The notes under the pieces: generated by a model
The model's database searches: none
What the model was told of the DNA's origin: nothing
The model's input: the letters and a program-made list of their open reading frames with translations, nothing else
Position numbers and translations under genes: made by a program
In this document: piece by piece, positions 41,712 to 51,980 of the stretch
How positions within the stretch are numbered: position 1 is the stretch's first letter
Layout of the letters: each line of letters opens with the position of its first letter
NCBI GenBank assembly: GCA_046566145.1
Contig: JBKHXF010000018.1
Location: 155,121-219,120 of the forward strand
Reading direction: 5' to 3'
Length of the DNA: 64,000 bases
DNA from: JBKHXF01 sp046566145
GTDB taxonomy: Bacteria > Actinomycetota > Nitriliruptoria > Nitriliruptorales > Nitriliruptoraceae

Positions 41712-42614
41712 GTGACCCACCACCTGCTCGTCAACGCCGACGCCGGCACCGCGACCGACGAGGCCGTGGAGGCGGCCGCGGCGGCCTTCCGCGCCGGCGG
41801 CGTCGAGGTCGCGGTGCACACGACCGACGACCCGGCCGACGTGCGGGCCGTGGTCGACGACCTGACCGAGCACGACGTGCTCGTCGTGTGCGGCGGTGAC
41901 GGGTCGTTGCACGTCGCCGTTGCGGCCGCCGACGCCGCCGGCGCGCTCGACCGGGTGACCTTCGCGGTCGTGCCGCTCGGCACCGGCAACGACCTCGCCA
42001 CCTCGCTCGGCACCCCGCAGGACCCGGCCGAGGCGGCGACGGCGCTGCTGGCCGGGGCCGCGCGCCCGGCCGACCTGCTGCGGGGCCCCGACGGGGCGGT
42101 CTGCGTCAACGCCCTGCACCTCGGCGTCGGCGTCGACGCGGCCGAGCGCGCCGCCGAGATGAAGGAGGGGGCCGGCGACGCGGCCTACCCCCTCGGTGCG
42201 CTCGCCGCCGGCACGGGCCCGCTCGGCTGGGCCCTCGAGGTCGAGGTGGACGGCGCCCCCGTGCGCCCGGACGGCGCGGACGACGGGCTGCTCCTGGTCG
42301 CCGTCTGCAACGGCCCGACCTTCGGTGGTGGCGCCCGCGTCGCCCCGGACGCCGCGATCGACGACGGCGAGCTCGACGTCGTCGTCTCCGCGGCCACCGG
42401 GCCGATGGCCCGTGGGGTGTTCGCCGCCGCGATGCGACGGGGCACCGCCGCGGAGCGCGACGACACCGTGGCCGTGCGCGGGACCAGGGTGGTCGTGACG
42501 GGTGACGCCTGCGCCGCCAACGTCGACGGCGAGCTCGACGGCATCGAGCGCGGGCGCCACGCGTGGGAGGTCGACCCGGGTGCCTGGATCCTCGTGCGGC
42601 CCGCCCGGAGCTGA
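41712..42614 (+). CDS. Diacylglycerol kinase / LCB5-family lipid kinase
   Basis: A 300-aa member of the DAGK catalytic-domain family. The ATP-binding motif VVCGGDGSLHVAV and PLGTGNDLATSLG are intact, and the C-terminal beta domain ends ACAANVDGELDG, the usual family tail. It probably phosphorylates diacylglycerol or another lipid at the inner face of the membrane. I chose the GTG at 41712 (VTHHLLVNADAG); an upstream GTG would add a Pro/Ala-rich stretch. It is divergent from the ion-channel-like gene. Confidence 0.88.
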   Translation: MTHHLLVNADAGTATDEAVEAAAAAFRAGGVEVAVHTTDDPADVRAVVDDLTEHDVLVVCGGDGSLHVAVAAADAAGALDRVTFAVVPLGTGNDLATSLGTPQDPAEAATALLAGAARPADLLRGPDGAVCVNALHLGVGVDAAERAAEMKEGAGDAAYPLGALAAGTGPLGWALEVEVDGAPVRPDGADDGLLLVAVCNGPTFGGGARVAPDAAIDDGELDVVVSAATGPMARGVFAAAMRRGTAAERDDTVAVRGTRVVVTGDACAANVDGELDGIERGRHAWEVDPGAWILVRPARS

Positions 42615-42623
42615 CCTCCGGCG

Positions 42624-43718
42624 TCAGCCGCGCGGGTCGGCGTCCACGAGCGGGGGCCGGGCGACCTCGAACGGCACCCCGGTCCCGCGCACGTCCACCT
42701 CGACGGCCTCGCCCGGCTCGACGTCCACGTCGAGGTAGGCGAGCCCGATCCCGACCTTCAGCGTCGGCGAGAAGGTCCCCGAGGTGACCTCGCCGACCTC
42801 GTCACCGTCCCGCAGCACCCGCATCCCGGGGCGTGGGGGGCGACGACCGTCCGTGCGCAGCGCCAGCAGCCGCCGGCTCGGGCCGGCCGCCTTCGCGGCG
42901 ACGAGCGCCTCGTGCCCGACGAACCCGCCACGGTCGAGCTTCACGGCCCACCCGAGCCGGGCCGCGTACGGGTCGGTGTCGGTCGAGATGTCGTTGCCGT
43001 GCAGCGGGTAGCCCATCTCGGTGCGCAGCGTGTCGCGGGCCGCGAGACCGCACGGGGTCGCGCCGGCGCCGGTGAGGGCCTGCCACACCGCCGGCGCGGC
43101 CGTGTCGGGCACCACCAGCTCGCACCCGACCTCGCCCGTGTAGCCGGTCCGGCACAGCACCAGCGGCCCGTGGGGCGTGTCGACCTCGACGACGCCGAGG
43201 TAGGGGGTGGCGGCCGGGTCGACCCCGAGGACCTCGGCCACGAGCGCCAGCGACCGCGGCCCCTGGACGGCCAGCACGGCCCACGTCGTGGACGCGTCGG
43301 TGACCTCCACCCCCGGCTCCGCCCGCGACGCGAGCCGCGCGACCACCGCCGGGGTGTTGGCGGCGTTCGGGACCGTCATCCACCGGTCCGCGGCGAGCCG
43401 GTAGACGATGAGGTCGTCGACGATCCCGCCCCGCTCGTCGCAGCACAGCGTGTACTGGCTCTCGCCGTCGCCGAGCCCGGTGGGGTCGTTGGTGAACGAC
43501 GCGGCGATCGTCGCCGTGGCGCCGTCGCCCTCGATCCACACCGTGCCGAGGTGCGACACGTCGAACACGCCCACGTCGGTGCGGACGGCCTCGTGCTCGG
43601 CCAGCGTCGAGGAGAACTCGACCGGCATGTCCCAGCCGGCGAACGGCGCCATGCGCGCGCCGGCGGCGCGGTGCAGCGCCGTGAGGGGGGTCGTCTGCAG
43701 GTCGGTGGGGTCGGCCAC
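42624..43718 (-). CDS. gcvT: Aminomethyltransferase (glycine cleavage T protein)
   Basis: T protein of the glycine cleavage system (364 aa): transfers the methylene carbon from the lipoylated H protein to tetrahydrofolate, releasing ammonia. It starts TTPLTALHRAAGARMAPFAGWDMPVEF, which is characteristic, followed by VFDVSHLGTVWIEG and CRTGYTGEVGCEL (folate site with Glu). gcvH and gcvP are not in the window. It is divergent from the lipoyl-E3 gene, which supplies the L-protein activity needed by the glycine cleavage complex. Start GTG at 43718. Confidence 0.95.
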   Translation of the reverse strand: MADPTDLQTTPLTALHRAAGARMAPFAGWDMPVEFSSTLAEHEAVRTDVGVFDVSHLGTVWIEGDGATATIAASFTNDPTGLGDGESQYTLCCDERGGIVDDLIVYRLAADRWMTVPNAANTPAVVARLASRAEPGVEVTDASTTWAVLAVQGPRSLALVAEVLGVDPAATPYLGVVEVDTPHGPLVLCRTGYTGEVGCELVVPDTAAPAVWQALTGAGATPCGLAARDTLRTEMGYPLHGNDISTDTDPYAARLGWAVKLDRGGFVGHEALVAAKAAGPSRRLLALRTDGRRPPRPGMRVLRDGDEVGEVTSGTFSPTLKVGIGLAYLDVDVEPGEAVEVDVRGTGVPFEVARPPLVDADPRG

Positions 43719-43835
43719 GGTGGGTCTCCCGGCGGGCTCGGGGTGGGGTCGGGCGCGACGCTACTCGCCGCCGGACCGGCCGTCGGGACGGTGGCCGCGC
43801 CACCCCCGCGGCCTGTCCCCCTCCCGTGGCTGCGG

Positions 43836-43841
43836 TAGGTT
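43836..43841 (+). promoter_or_regulatory. Predicted -10 element of the lpdA operon
   Basis: TAGGTT lies 72 nt before the lpdA start in the 195-bp gcvT/lpdA divergent gap. It would drive lpdA and probably the E2, lipB and lipA genes, which follow within 100 nt of each other. Nothing else recognisable is in the gap. Confidence 0.45.
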
Positions 43842-43913
43842 CGCGCGCGACCATCCCTGCCCGCCCCCGGCGCCCCCTCCCGCACGCGCCGGCGCACCTT
43901 TGGAGTTCCCGTC

Positions 43914-45722
43914 GTGGCCGACGAAGAGGTCAAGCTGCCGCAGCTCGGCGAGTCCGTGACCGAGGGCGTCATCACCCAGTGGCTCGTCGCCGTCGGCGAC
44001 ACCGTCGAGGTGGACCAGCCCATCGTGGAGATCTCGACCGACAAGGTCGACACCGAGATCCCCTCCCCCGTGGCCGGGACGGTCAGCGAGCTCCGCGCCG
44101 AGGTCGACGACACCGTCGAGGTCGGGCAGGTCATCGCCGTGATCGGCGGGGGCGCCGGCGGCGGTGCCTCCGAGAGCGGTGGCGACAGCGACGAGGCCGA
44201 GGCGGAGGCGCAGGCCGAGGAGGAGACGGAGACCGCGACCGACACCGAGCCCGAGGCCGCGTCGGAGCCGGAGCCCGCCGCCGCGGAGCGCCCCGCCGGC
44301 GGCGTCGAGCGCGGCAGCCACGACTACGACCTCGTCGTCATCGGCGGCGGCACCGGCGGCTACTCGACCGCGCTGCGCGCCGCCCAGCTCGAGCTGAAGG
44401 TCGCGCTCGTCGAGAAGGACAAGGTCGGCGGCACCTGCCTGCACTGGGGCTGCATCCCGACCAAGGCGATCCTGCAGACCGCCGAGGTCGCCGAGCACGC
44501 CCAGGAGGCCGCCGAGTACGGCGTGAAGGCGTCCTACGAGGGCATCGAGGTCGCCGCCCTCAACAAGCACAAGGACGACGTCGTCGACCGGATGTACAAG
44601 GGCCTCCAGGGGGCCCTGAAGGGTCGCGGCATCGAGACCGTGACCGGCACCGGCCGCATCGCCGACCGCAACACCGTCGTGGTCGACACCGAGGACGGCG
44701 AGCGCACCCTCACCACCGCCTCGATCGTGATCGCCACCGGGTCGAAGCCCCGCGAGCTGCCGTTCGCCGAGTTCGACGGCAAGCGCGTCATCTCGTCCGA
44801 CCACGCCCTCTACCTCGAGAAGCTGCCGAAGAAGGCCGTCATCCTCGGGTCCGGCGCGGTCGGCATGGAGTTCGCCACCGCCTGGAACGCCTTCGGCGTC
44901 GAGGTGACCATCGTCGAGCTCGAGGACCGGCTGCTGCCGCTCGAGGACGCGGACACCTCCAAGGAGATGGAGAAGCAGTACCGCCGCAAGGGCATCACGG
45001 CGCTCACGGGCGCCAAGATGACGGACGTGAAGGCCACGTCGCGCTCGGTCACCTGCACCATCGAGACGAAGAAGGGCGACACCGAGGAGCTCAAGGCCGA
45101 CCTGCTGCTCGTCGCCGTCGGCCGCGTGCCCGTCACCGAGGGCCTCGGCCTCGACGAGCTCGGCGTCGAGCTCGACCGCGGCTTCGTGAAGGTCGACGAG
45201 TACTGCCGCACCGGCGTCGAGGGCGTCTACGCGCTGGGCGACGTCATCCCGACGCTCGGCCTCGCCCACGCGTCGTTCGCCGAGGGCTTCCTCGTGGCCG
45301 ACCAGCTCGCCGGCCTCGACGTCCTGCCGATCGACTACGCCGGCGTCCCGCGCGTCACCTACTCGCACCCCGAGGTCGGCTCCGTCGGCTACACCGAGGC
45401 GCAGGCCAAGGACCAGGGCTACGACGTCGTGGTCGAGAAGTACCCGTTCCAGGCGCTCGCCCGCGCCCAGATGATGAAGGCCACCGGCGTGGTCAAGGTC
45501 ATCGCCGAGAAGGACGAGTCCGCCGAGGGCGGCGCGGGCCGCGTGCTCGGCGTCCACCTCGTCGGGCCCAAGGCGACCGACCTCATCGCCGAGGGCGAGC
45601 TGATCTACAACTGGGAGGCGACCCCGATGGACGTCGCCCGGTTCATCCACGCCCACCCGTCGCTGTCCGAGGCCCTCGGCGAGGCCCACATGGCGCTCGC
45701 CGGCCGGGCCCTGCACGGCTGA
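43914..45722 (+). CDS. lpdA: Dihydrolipoyl dehydrogenase with N-terminal lipoyl domain
   Basis: E3 component (602 aa) that reoxidises dihydrolipoamide with NAD+. Residues 1-80 are a lipoyl domain with Lys in ISTDKVDTEIPSP; residues 85-130 form a Glu/Ala/Pro-rich swinging linker; then comes the flavoprotein: VIGGGTGGYSTALRAAQ (FAD), GGTCLHWGCIPTK (redox CX4C), AVILGSGAVGMEF (NAD), GDVIPT and the dimer motif HPSLSEALGEA with the catalytic His-Glu. Such lipoylated E3 fusions occur in some bacteria but are not the commonest actinobacterial form. Start GTG at 43914. Confidence 0.93.
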   Translation: MADEEVKLPQLGESVTEGVITQWLVAVGDTVEVDQPIVEISTDKVDTEIPSPVAGTVSELRAEVDDTVEVGQVIAVIGGGAGGGASESGGDSDEAEAEAQAEEETETATDTEPEAASEPEPAAAERPAGGVERGSHDYDLVVIGGGTGGYSTALRAAQLELKVALVEKDKVGGTCLHWGCIPTKAILQTAEVAEHAQEAAEYGVKASYEGIEVAALNKHKDDVVDRMYKGLQGALKGRGIETVTGTGRIADRNTVVVDTEDGERTLTTASIVIATGSKPRELPFAEFDGKRVISSDHALYLEKLPKKAVILGSGAVGMEFATAWNAFGVEVTIVELEDRLLPLEDADTSKEMEKQYRRKGITALTGAKMTDVKATSRSVTCTIETKKGDTEELKADLLLVAVGRVPVTEGLGLDELGVELDRGFVKVDEYCRTGVEGVYALGDVIPTLGLAHASFAEGFLVADQLAGLDVLPIDYAGVPRVTYSHPEVGSVGYTEAQAKDQGYDVVVEKYPFQALARAQMMKATGVVKVIAEKDESAEGGAGRVLGVHLVGPKATDLIAEGELIYNWEATPMDVARFIHAHPSLSEALGEAHMALAGRALHG

Positions 45723-45777
45723 CCCACCACCGCCCCACGCCCCACGCACCGCAACGCGCACACGAGGAGCCGTCTCC

Positions 45778-47232
45778 GTGGCCGAGAACGTCACCCTGCC
45801 CGAGCTCGGGGAGTCCATCACCGAAGGCGTGGTCACGCAGTGGCTCGTCGAGGTCGGGGACACCGTCGAGGTCGACCAGCCCGTCGTCGAGATCTCCACC
45901 GACAAGGTCGACACCGAGATCCCGTCGCCGGTCGCCGGCGTGGTGCAGGAGCTGAAGGCCGAGGTCGACGACACCGTCGAGGTCGGGCAGGTCCTGCTCG
46001 TCATCGGCGACGGTGACGGCGCCTCCGGGGGCGGCGGCAGCGACGACGCCGAGCCGGCCGAGTCGGAGCCGGAGGCGGCCACGGAGCCCGAGGCGCGCGA
46101 CGAGGCCCCGACCTCCGACGACGCCGACGACGCGAAGGCCGCGGCCCCGTCCGCGCCGACCTCCTCGGCCCAGCAGGCGTCCGGTGGCGGCCAGGGCGGC
46201 GACGGCGAGGGCGTGCTGACGTCCCCGCTGGTGCGCAAGCTCCTGCGCGAGGCCGGCCTGTCCGCGTCGGACGTGCGGGCGACCGGCGACGGCGGCCGCA
46301 TCACCCGCGAGGACGCCGAGCGGGCCATCGCCGCCGGCGGCGAGGGTGCCGGCGGGTCGGGCGACCAGCAGGCCGCCGCGTCCGCGCCGGCCACGGCCCC
46401 CGCGCCGGCGGCCGCAACGGCGCCCGCGCGGATGGTGCAGGTCCCCGCGTCCCGGTCGACCTCGCAGCCCGAGCCCGGCTCGGTGCAGGTCGACTTCGGC
46501 GGGCAGCGCACCGTCACGCAGGACCTGTCGCGCATCCGCAAGGCCATCGCCCGCTCGATGCACGACTCGCTGCAGTCCACCGCGCAGCTCACCGCCATCG
46601 TCGAGGTCGACATGACCCGCGTGATGGTGACCCGCGAGCTCGCCAAGGACGCCTTCAAGCAGCGCGAGGGCGCGTCGCTCTCGCCCCTGCCGATCGTGGC
46701 CCGCGCCGTGTGCATGGTGCTGCCGCGCCACCCGGCCATGAACTCGTCGATGGACCTCGAGTCGGGCACGGCGACGTTCCACAACTACATCAACCTCGGC
46801 ATGGCGGTCGACACCGAGGGCGGCCTGATCGTCCCGAACATCAAGGACGCGCAGGACCTCACCGTCCCGGGCCTCGCCCGCCGCATCAAGGACATCGCCG
46901 ACCGGGCCCGCACCAAGAAGCTCACCCCCGACGACATCCAGGGCGCGACCTTCACCATCACCAACACCGGCTCGCGCGGCGTGATGATGGACACCCCCGT
47001 CCTCAACCCGCCGGAGGTCGGCATCCTCGCGACGACGCTGATCGAGAAGCGTCCCATCGTGGTGACCGACGACCTGGGCCAGGACACGATCGCGATCCGG
47101 CACATGAGCTACCTGTGCCTGACCTACGACCACCGGATGCTCGACGGCGCCGACTCGGCGCGCTTCCTCCAGGACCTGAAGTACACCCTGGAGCACGTCG
47201 ACTTCGGTCCGGAGGTCGGGCTCGGCGCCTGA
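45778..47232 (+). CDS. sucB: Dihydrolipoamide acyltransferase (E2) of a 2-oxo acid dehydrogenase
   Basis: E2 core enzyme (484 aa). A single N-terminal lipoyl domain has Lys in ISTDKVDTEIPSP, almost identical to that of the upstream E3. A long Ala/Glu/Asp linker, a peripheral subunit-binding domain (TSPLVRKLLREAGLSASDVRATG), an Ala/Pro linker and the catalytic domain follow, ending with the His-Asp site TYDHRMLDGADSARFL. Whether it serves pyruvate, 2-oxoglutarate or branched-chain acids cannot be told; no E1 gene is adjacent. Start GTG at 45778, 55 nt after lpdA. The equivalent actinobacterial gene is usually called sucB or dlaT. Confidence 0.9.
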   Translation: MAENVTLPELGESITEGVVTQWLVEVGDTVEVDQPVVEISTDKVDTEIPSPVAGVVQELKAEVDDTVEVGQVLLVIGDGDGASGGGGSDDAEPAESEPEAATEPEARDEAPTSDDADDAKAAAPSAPTSSAQQASGGGQGGDGEGVLTSPLVRKLLREAGLSASDVRATGDGGRITREDAERAIAAGGEGAGGSGDQQAAASAPATAPAPAAATAPARMVQVPASRSTSQPEPGSVQVDFGGQRTVTQDLSRIRKAIARSMHDSLQSTAQLTAIVEVDMTRVMVTRELAKDAFKQREGASLSPLPIVARAVCMVLPRHPAMNSSMDLESGTATFHNYINLGMAVDTEGGLIVPNIKDAQDLTVPGLARRIKDIADRARTKKLTPDDIQGATFTITNTGSRGVMMDTPVLNPPEVGILATTLIEKRPIVVTDDLGQDTIAIRHMSYLCLTYDHRMLDGADSARFLQDLKYTLEHVDFGPEVGLGA

Positions 47233-47265
47233 GCCGAGCGACCCCGACCGGACACAGGACCCCCC

Positions 47266-48045
47266 GTGGACGCCGACGCCCCGACCCCCGACGCGGGGTC
47301 GACGCCGGCCGCGCGCCCTCGCACCGAGCCGAGGGCGCTGCGCGCCGAGCCGGACGCGCCGCTGACGGTGGTCGACCTGACGGGCGGCGAGCCGGTCCCC
47401 TACGAGCGCGCGTGGGCGTGGCAGCGCGACCTGGTCGCGCGGCGTGCCGCCGGCGACGTCGGTGACACGGTCCTGCTCCTGGAGCACCCGCCGACGTACA
47501 CGATGGGCAAGCAGGCCGACCGCGCCAACGTCCGCTACGACGACGCGACGCTGGCCGAGCGCGGCATCGAGGTCGTCGACGTCGACCGCGGCGGGGACGT
47601 GACCTACCACGGCCCCGGGCAGCTCGTGGGCTACCCGATCGTGCAGCTCGCCGGGCCGCGCGTGGTCGACCACGTCCGGGTGCTCGAGCAGCTGAACATC
47701 GACCTGCTGGCCGAGCACGGCCTCGAGGGCACCCGCATCCCCGACTACACCGGGGTGTGGGTCGGCAGCGCCAAGGTCACCGCCATCGGCGTGCGCGTGT
47801 CGTCGGGCTGGGTCACCCAGCACGGCTGGGCCACCAACGTCGCGCCCGACATGGACGACTGGGCCGGCATCGTCGCGTGCGGCATCGCCGACGAGGACAA
47901 GACCGTCGGCTCGCTGGCCGGGCTGGGCGTCGCGACGTCGGTGACGGCCGAGGCGACCCGCACGTCGCGCCTGCTCGCCGCGCTCTACGGCGCCGAGGTC
48001 GTCCCGGCCACGCCGGCCGCGCTGGGTCTCGACCGCGACGGCTGA
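47266..48045 (+). CDS. lipB: Octanoyl-[ACP]:protein N-octanoyltransferase
   Basis: First step of lipoate assembly: moves octanoate from acyl-carrier protein to the lipoyl Lys of E2 and related proteins (259 aa). The signature RGGDVTYHGPGQLVGYPI is intact; the active-site Lys is in SAKVTAIGVRVS and the Cys in IVACGIADED. An N-terminal extension of about 30 residues is Pro/Ala-rich. Start GTG at 47266, 34 nt after the E2 gene. It works with LipA downstream to lipoylate the two lipoyl domains encoded just upstream. Confidence 0.94.
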   Translation: MDADAPTPDAGSTPAARPRTEPRALRAEPDAPLTVVDLTGGEPVPYERAWAWQRDLVARRAAGDVGDTVLLLEHPPTYTMGKQADRANVRYDDATLAERGIEVVDVDRGGDVTYHGPGQLVGYPIVQLAGPRVVDHVRVLEQLNIDLLAEHGLEGTRIPDYTGVWVGSAKVTAIGVRVSSGWVTQHGWATNVAPDMDDWAGIVACGIADEDKTVGSLAGLGVATSVTAEATRTSRLLAALYGAEVVPATPAALGLDRDG

Positions 48046-48143
48046 CCGCCCCCCGCGCACCCGTCTGGGCGGGGCCGCCGGCGCGAACCGCTCGCCCCCA
48101 CCACCTCGTACCCTCGCCGCCACGCCCCACCGAAGGCCCGTTC

Positions 48144-49247
48144 GTGGACCAGGCCACCGACCCGACCGCCGCCGACCGCGTCACGGAGCAGGCCACCGCC
48201 CTGCTCGTCGAGCGCGGTCTGCTGCCGCTGGCGCCCGACACGCCGCCGGCGCCGCGCAGCCGTGCCGACGAGCTCGGCCGGGAGCGCACGCAGCGCGCCG
48301 GCGTCGTGCGTCGCACCATCGACACGTCGCTGGCCGCCGGCCGCAAGCCCGAGTGGCTGAAGGTCAAGGCGTCGCGCGGCGAGCAGTTCCGCGACGTCGA
48401 GAAGCTCATGGGCGGGCTCGAGCTCAACACCGTCTGCGCCCAGGCCGCCTGCCCCAACATCTACGAGTGCTGGGAGATGCGCGAGGCGACGTTCCTCATC
48501 GGCGGGGACGACTGCACGCGCCGCTGCGGCTTCTGCCAGATCAAGACCGGCAAGCCCGACGGCTACGACACCGACGAGCCGCGCCGGGTCGCCGAGGCCG
48601 TGGCCGAGCTCGGCCTGCGCTTCGCGGTGGTCACCATGGTGGCCCGCGACGACCTCGAGGACGGCGGCGCGTGGCTGGTCGCCGAGACCATCCGCCAGAT
48701 CCGCGCGCAGGTGCCCGACACGGGCGTCGAGGTGCTGCCGAGCGACTTCGGCTACGGCATGGACCCGGCGAAGGGCGCCGCCGCGCTGGAGCAGGTCGTC
48801 GAGGCCCGCCCCGACGTGTTCGCGTTCAACCTCGAGACCACCCGCCGGCTGTTCCCGATCATCCGGCCGTCGTTCGACTACGACCGCGGCCTCGCGTTCC
48901 TCGCGCTCGCCCGCGAGCGGTTCCCCCGCTCCACGGCGGTCAAGTCGAACATCATCGCCGGCATGGGCGAGACCAACGACGAGATCCTGCAGTGCATGCG
49001 GGACCTGCGCGCCGCCGGCGTGAACACGCTGACCATCGGGCAGTACCTGCAGCCGTCGAAGCAGCACCTCCACCTCGACCGCTACGTCACGCCGGAGGAG
49101 TTCGCGGAGTTCCGTCGGTTCGGCGAGGAGGAGCTCGGCTTCGAGCACGTCGAGTCGGGCCCGATGGTCCGCTCGAGCTACCACGCCGGGCAGCAGGCGA
49201 TGGACGGCGGCGCCTGGACGGCGGCGGCCCACCACCCCCAGGGCTGA
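48144..49247 (+). CDS. lipA: Lipoyl synthase
   Basis: Radical SAM enzyme that inserts two sulfurs into protein-bound octanoyl chains (367 aa). The auxiliary cluster motif is CAQAACPNIYEC (CX4CX5C), and the radical SAM motif CTRRCGFCQI (CX3CX2C) is near residue 124. The C-terminal RSSYHAG supplies the auxiliary-cluster Ser. Start GTG at 48144 after an AAGG site; a TACCCT -10-like hexamer at 48109-48114 may give it its own promoter. The N-terminal extension of about 60 residues is longer than usual. Confidence 0.95.
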   Translation: MDQATDPTAADRVTEQATALLVERGLLPLAPDTPPAPRSRADELGRERTQRAGVVRRTIDTSLAAGRKPEWLKVKASRGEQFRDVEKLMGGLELNTVCAQAACPNIYECWEMREATFLIGGDDCTRRCGFCQIKTGKPDGYDTDEPRRVAEAVAELGLRFAVVTMVARDDLEDGGAWLVAETIRQIRAQVPDTGVEVLPSDFGYGMDPAKGAAALEQVVEARPDVFAFNLETTRRLFPIIRPSFDYDRGLAFLALARERFPRSTAVKSNIIAGMGETNDEILQCMRDLRAAGVNTLTIGQYLQPSKQHLHLDRYVTPEEFAEFRRFGEEELGFEHVESGPMVRSSYHAGQQAMDGGAWTAAAHHPQG

Positions 49248-49256
49248 GGCCGACGC

Positions 49257-50213
49257 TCAGGCGTCGGGATCGTCCCCGGTGACGAGCCGGGGGGCCTCGT
49301 CGCTGCCCGTGACGTCGGTGCGCAGCCAGATGGTGCGCTGCGGGAACGGGATCTCGACGCTCGCGTCGTCGAACGCCCGCTTGATCCGGGCCCGCAGCTC
49401 CCGGGCGATGGCCCACTGGTCGCCGGGCGTCGTCTTGATGACGAGGCGGATGTCGACCGAGTCGGGACCGAGGTTCTGCACCCCCCACACCTCCGGGGCA
49501 TCGAGGAACTTCGCCACGTACTCGTCCTCGGACGCCATCTGCTCGGCGACCTCGGAGATGATGCGCGACGCCTCCGCGACGTCGGTCTCGTAGGACACGC
49601 CGATGTCGAGCAGCGCTCGCGCCCACTCCTGGCTCATGTTGCCGAGCCGCCGGATCTCGCCGCTGGGCACGTACCACAGCGTCCCGTCCACGGACCGGAT
49701 GCGGGTGGTGCGCAGGCTGATGCCCTCGACCACGCCGGTCGCCTCGCCCGAGTCGACGACGTCCCCGACCCCGTACTGGTCCTCGAGCAGCATGAAGATG
49801 CCGCTGATGAAGTCCTTGACGAGGTCCTGCGCGCCGAAGCCCAACGCCACGCCGATGATCCCCAGCGACGCGATGTAGGGGCCGAGCTCGATCCCGAAGC
49901 CCCCGAGCACCGTCAGCAGCGACAGCGTCCAGATGAACGCGGACGCGACGGACCCGAAGATCGACCCGAGCGCGTCGGCACGGCGTGCCTTGCGCTCCGT
50001 GGCGATGGCTGGCTGCAGCGGGGGCTCCGACAGCCGCGCCTTGGTCTTGAGCTTCGTCATCCGGGCGGCCCGGTCGGGGTCCTTGGCCCGGTCGACCGAG
50101 CGCTGGATGATTCGCTTGACGACGCGGACGACGATGGCCGTGAGCACCAGGATCACGACCGTGCGGATGCTCACGGCGACGATCGGGGACAGGTCGAGCT
50201 CGAAGGACTCCAC
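49257..50213 (-). CDS. Small-conductance mechanosensitive channel (MscS family)
   Basis: A 318-aa inner-membrane channel that relieves hypo-osmotic pressure. About three membrane segments: IRTVVILVLTAIVVRVV, SAFIWTLSLLTVLGGFGIEL and the pore helix IASLGIIGVALGFGAQDLVKDFISG with the Gly/Ala pattern of MscS TM3. The beta domain (VGDVVDSGEATGVVEGISLRTTRI) and alpha/beta C-terminus follow. I chose the GTG at 50213 (VESFELDLSP); the upstream frame is Pro-rich. A TAGCCT -10-like element on the minus strand is at 50272-50277. Confidence 0.9.
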   Translation of the reverse strand: MESFELDLSPIVAVSIRTVVILVLTAIVVRVVKRIIQRSVDRAKDPDRAARMTKLKTKARLSEPPLQPAIATERKARRADALGSIFGSVASAFIWTLSLLTVLGGFGIELGPYIASLGIIGVALGFGAQDLVKDFISGIFMLLEDQYGVGDVVDSGEATGVVEGISLRTTRIRSVDGTLWYVPSGEIRRLGNMSQEWARALLDIGVSYETDVAEASRIISEVAEQMASEDEYVAKFLDAPEVWGVQNLGPDSVDIRLVIKTTPGDQWAIARELRARIKRAFDDASVEIPFPQRTIWLRTDVTGSDEAPRLVTGDDPDA

Positions 50214-50379
50214 GGGGGACCTCTCGGGTGGGCTGGTCGACCGGGGTGGCGTGGGTGCCCGGCCGGTACCGAGGCTAGGGTCGGACCGTGGCCGTCCGTC
50301 GGTCGGACCCGTCCGCGCGGACGTGGGGACCGCCGGCGGCCCGGTGCCCCGCACGTCCCTCCGCCCCTCGGAGGCCGAC

Positions 50380-50417
50380 GTAACACGCCCGTAACACGGG
50401 CGGCACGGTCGGGAAAC
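50380..50417 (+). promoter_or_regulatory. GlnR-type box upstream of glnA
   Basis: Four half-sites with exact 6-nt spacing: GTAAC (50380-50384), GTAAC (50391-50395), GGCAC (50402-50406) and GAAAC (50413-50417). This matches the actinobacterial GlnR layout gTnAC-n6-GnAAC-n6-GtnAC-n6-GnAAC with one weak position. It lies just upstream of a TAGCGT -10-like hexamer (50428-50433) and 87 nt before the glnA start. The architecture is read directly; GlnR control is inferred from Streptomyces knowledge. Confidence 0.75.
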
Positions 50418-50503
50418 GGCTCGCCTCTAGCGTCCGCCACCGACCCCTCCCCCGGTCGGGCAGCGTCCCGACCTCGAGCGATCACCCACGAGAAGGAGCC
50501 ACG

Positions 50504-51937
<1,434 letters not shown>

Positions 51938-51943
51938 GGGGTA

Positions 51944-51977
51944 GCCCGCTGACCTGCGAGGATGCGGGTCAGTGGGC
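51944..51977 (+). terminator. Hairpin downstream of glnA
   Basis: GCCCGCTGACC and GGTCAGTGGGC pair over 11 bp with one G-T wobble and a 12-nt loop, 7 nt past the glnA stop. Likely the glnA terminator. A second, longer inverted repeat (52003-52042) follows within the recombinase remnant. Confidence 0.55.
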
Positions 51978-51980
51978 GTC

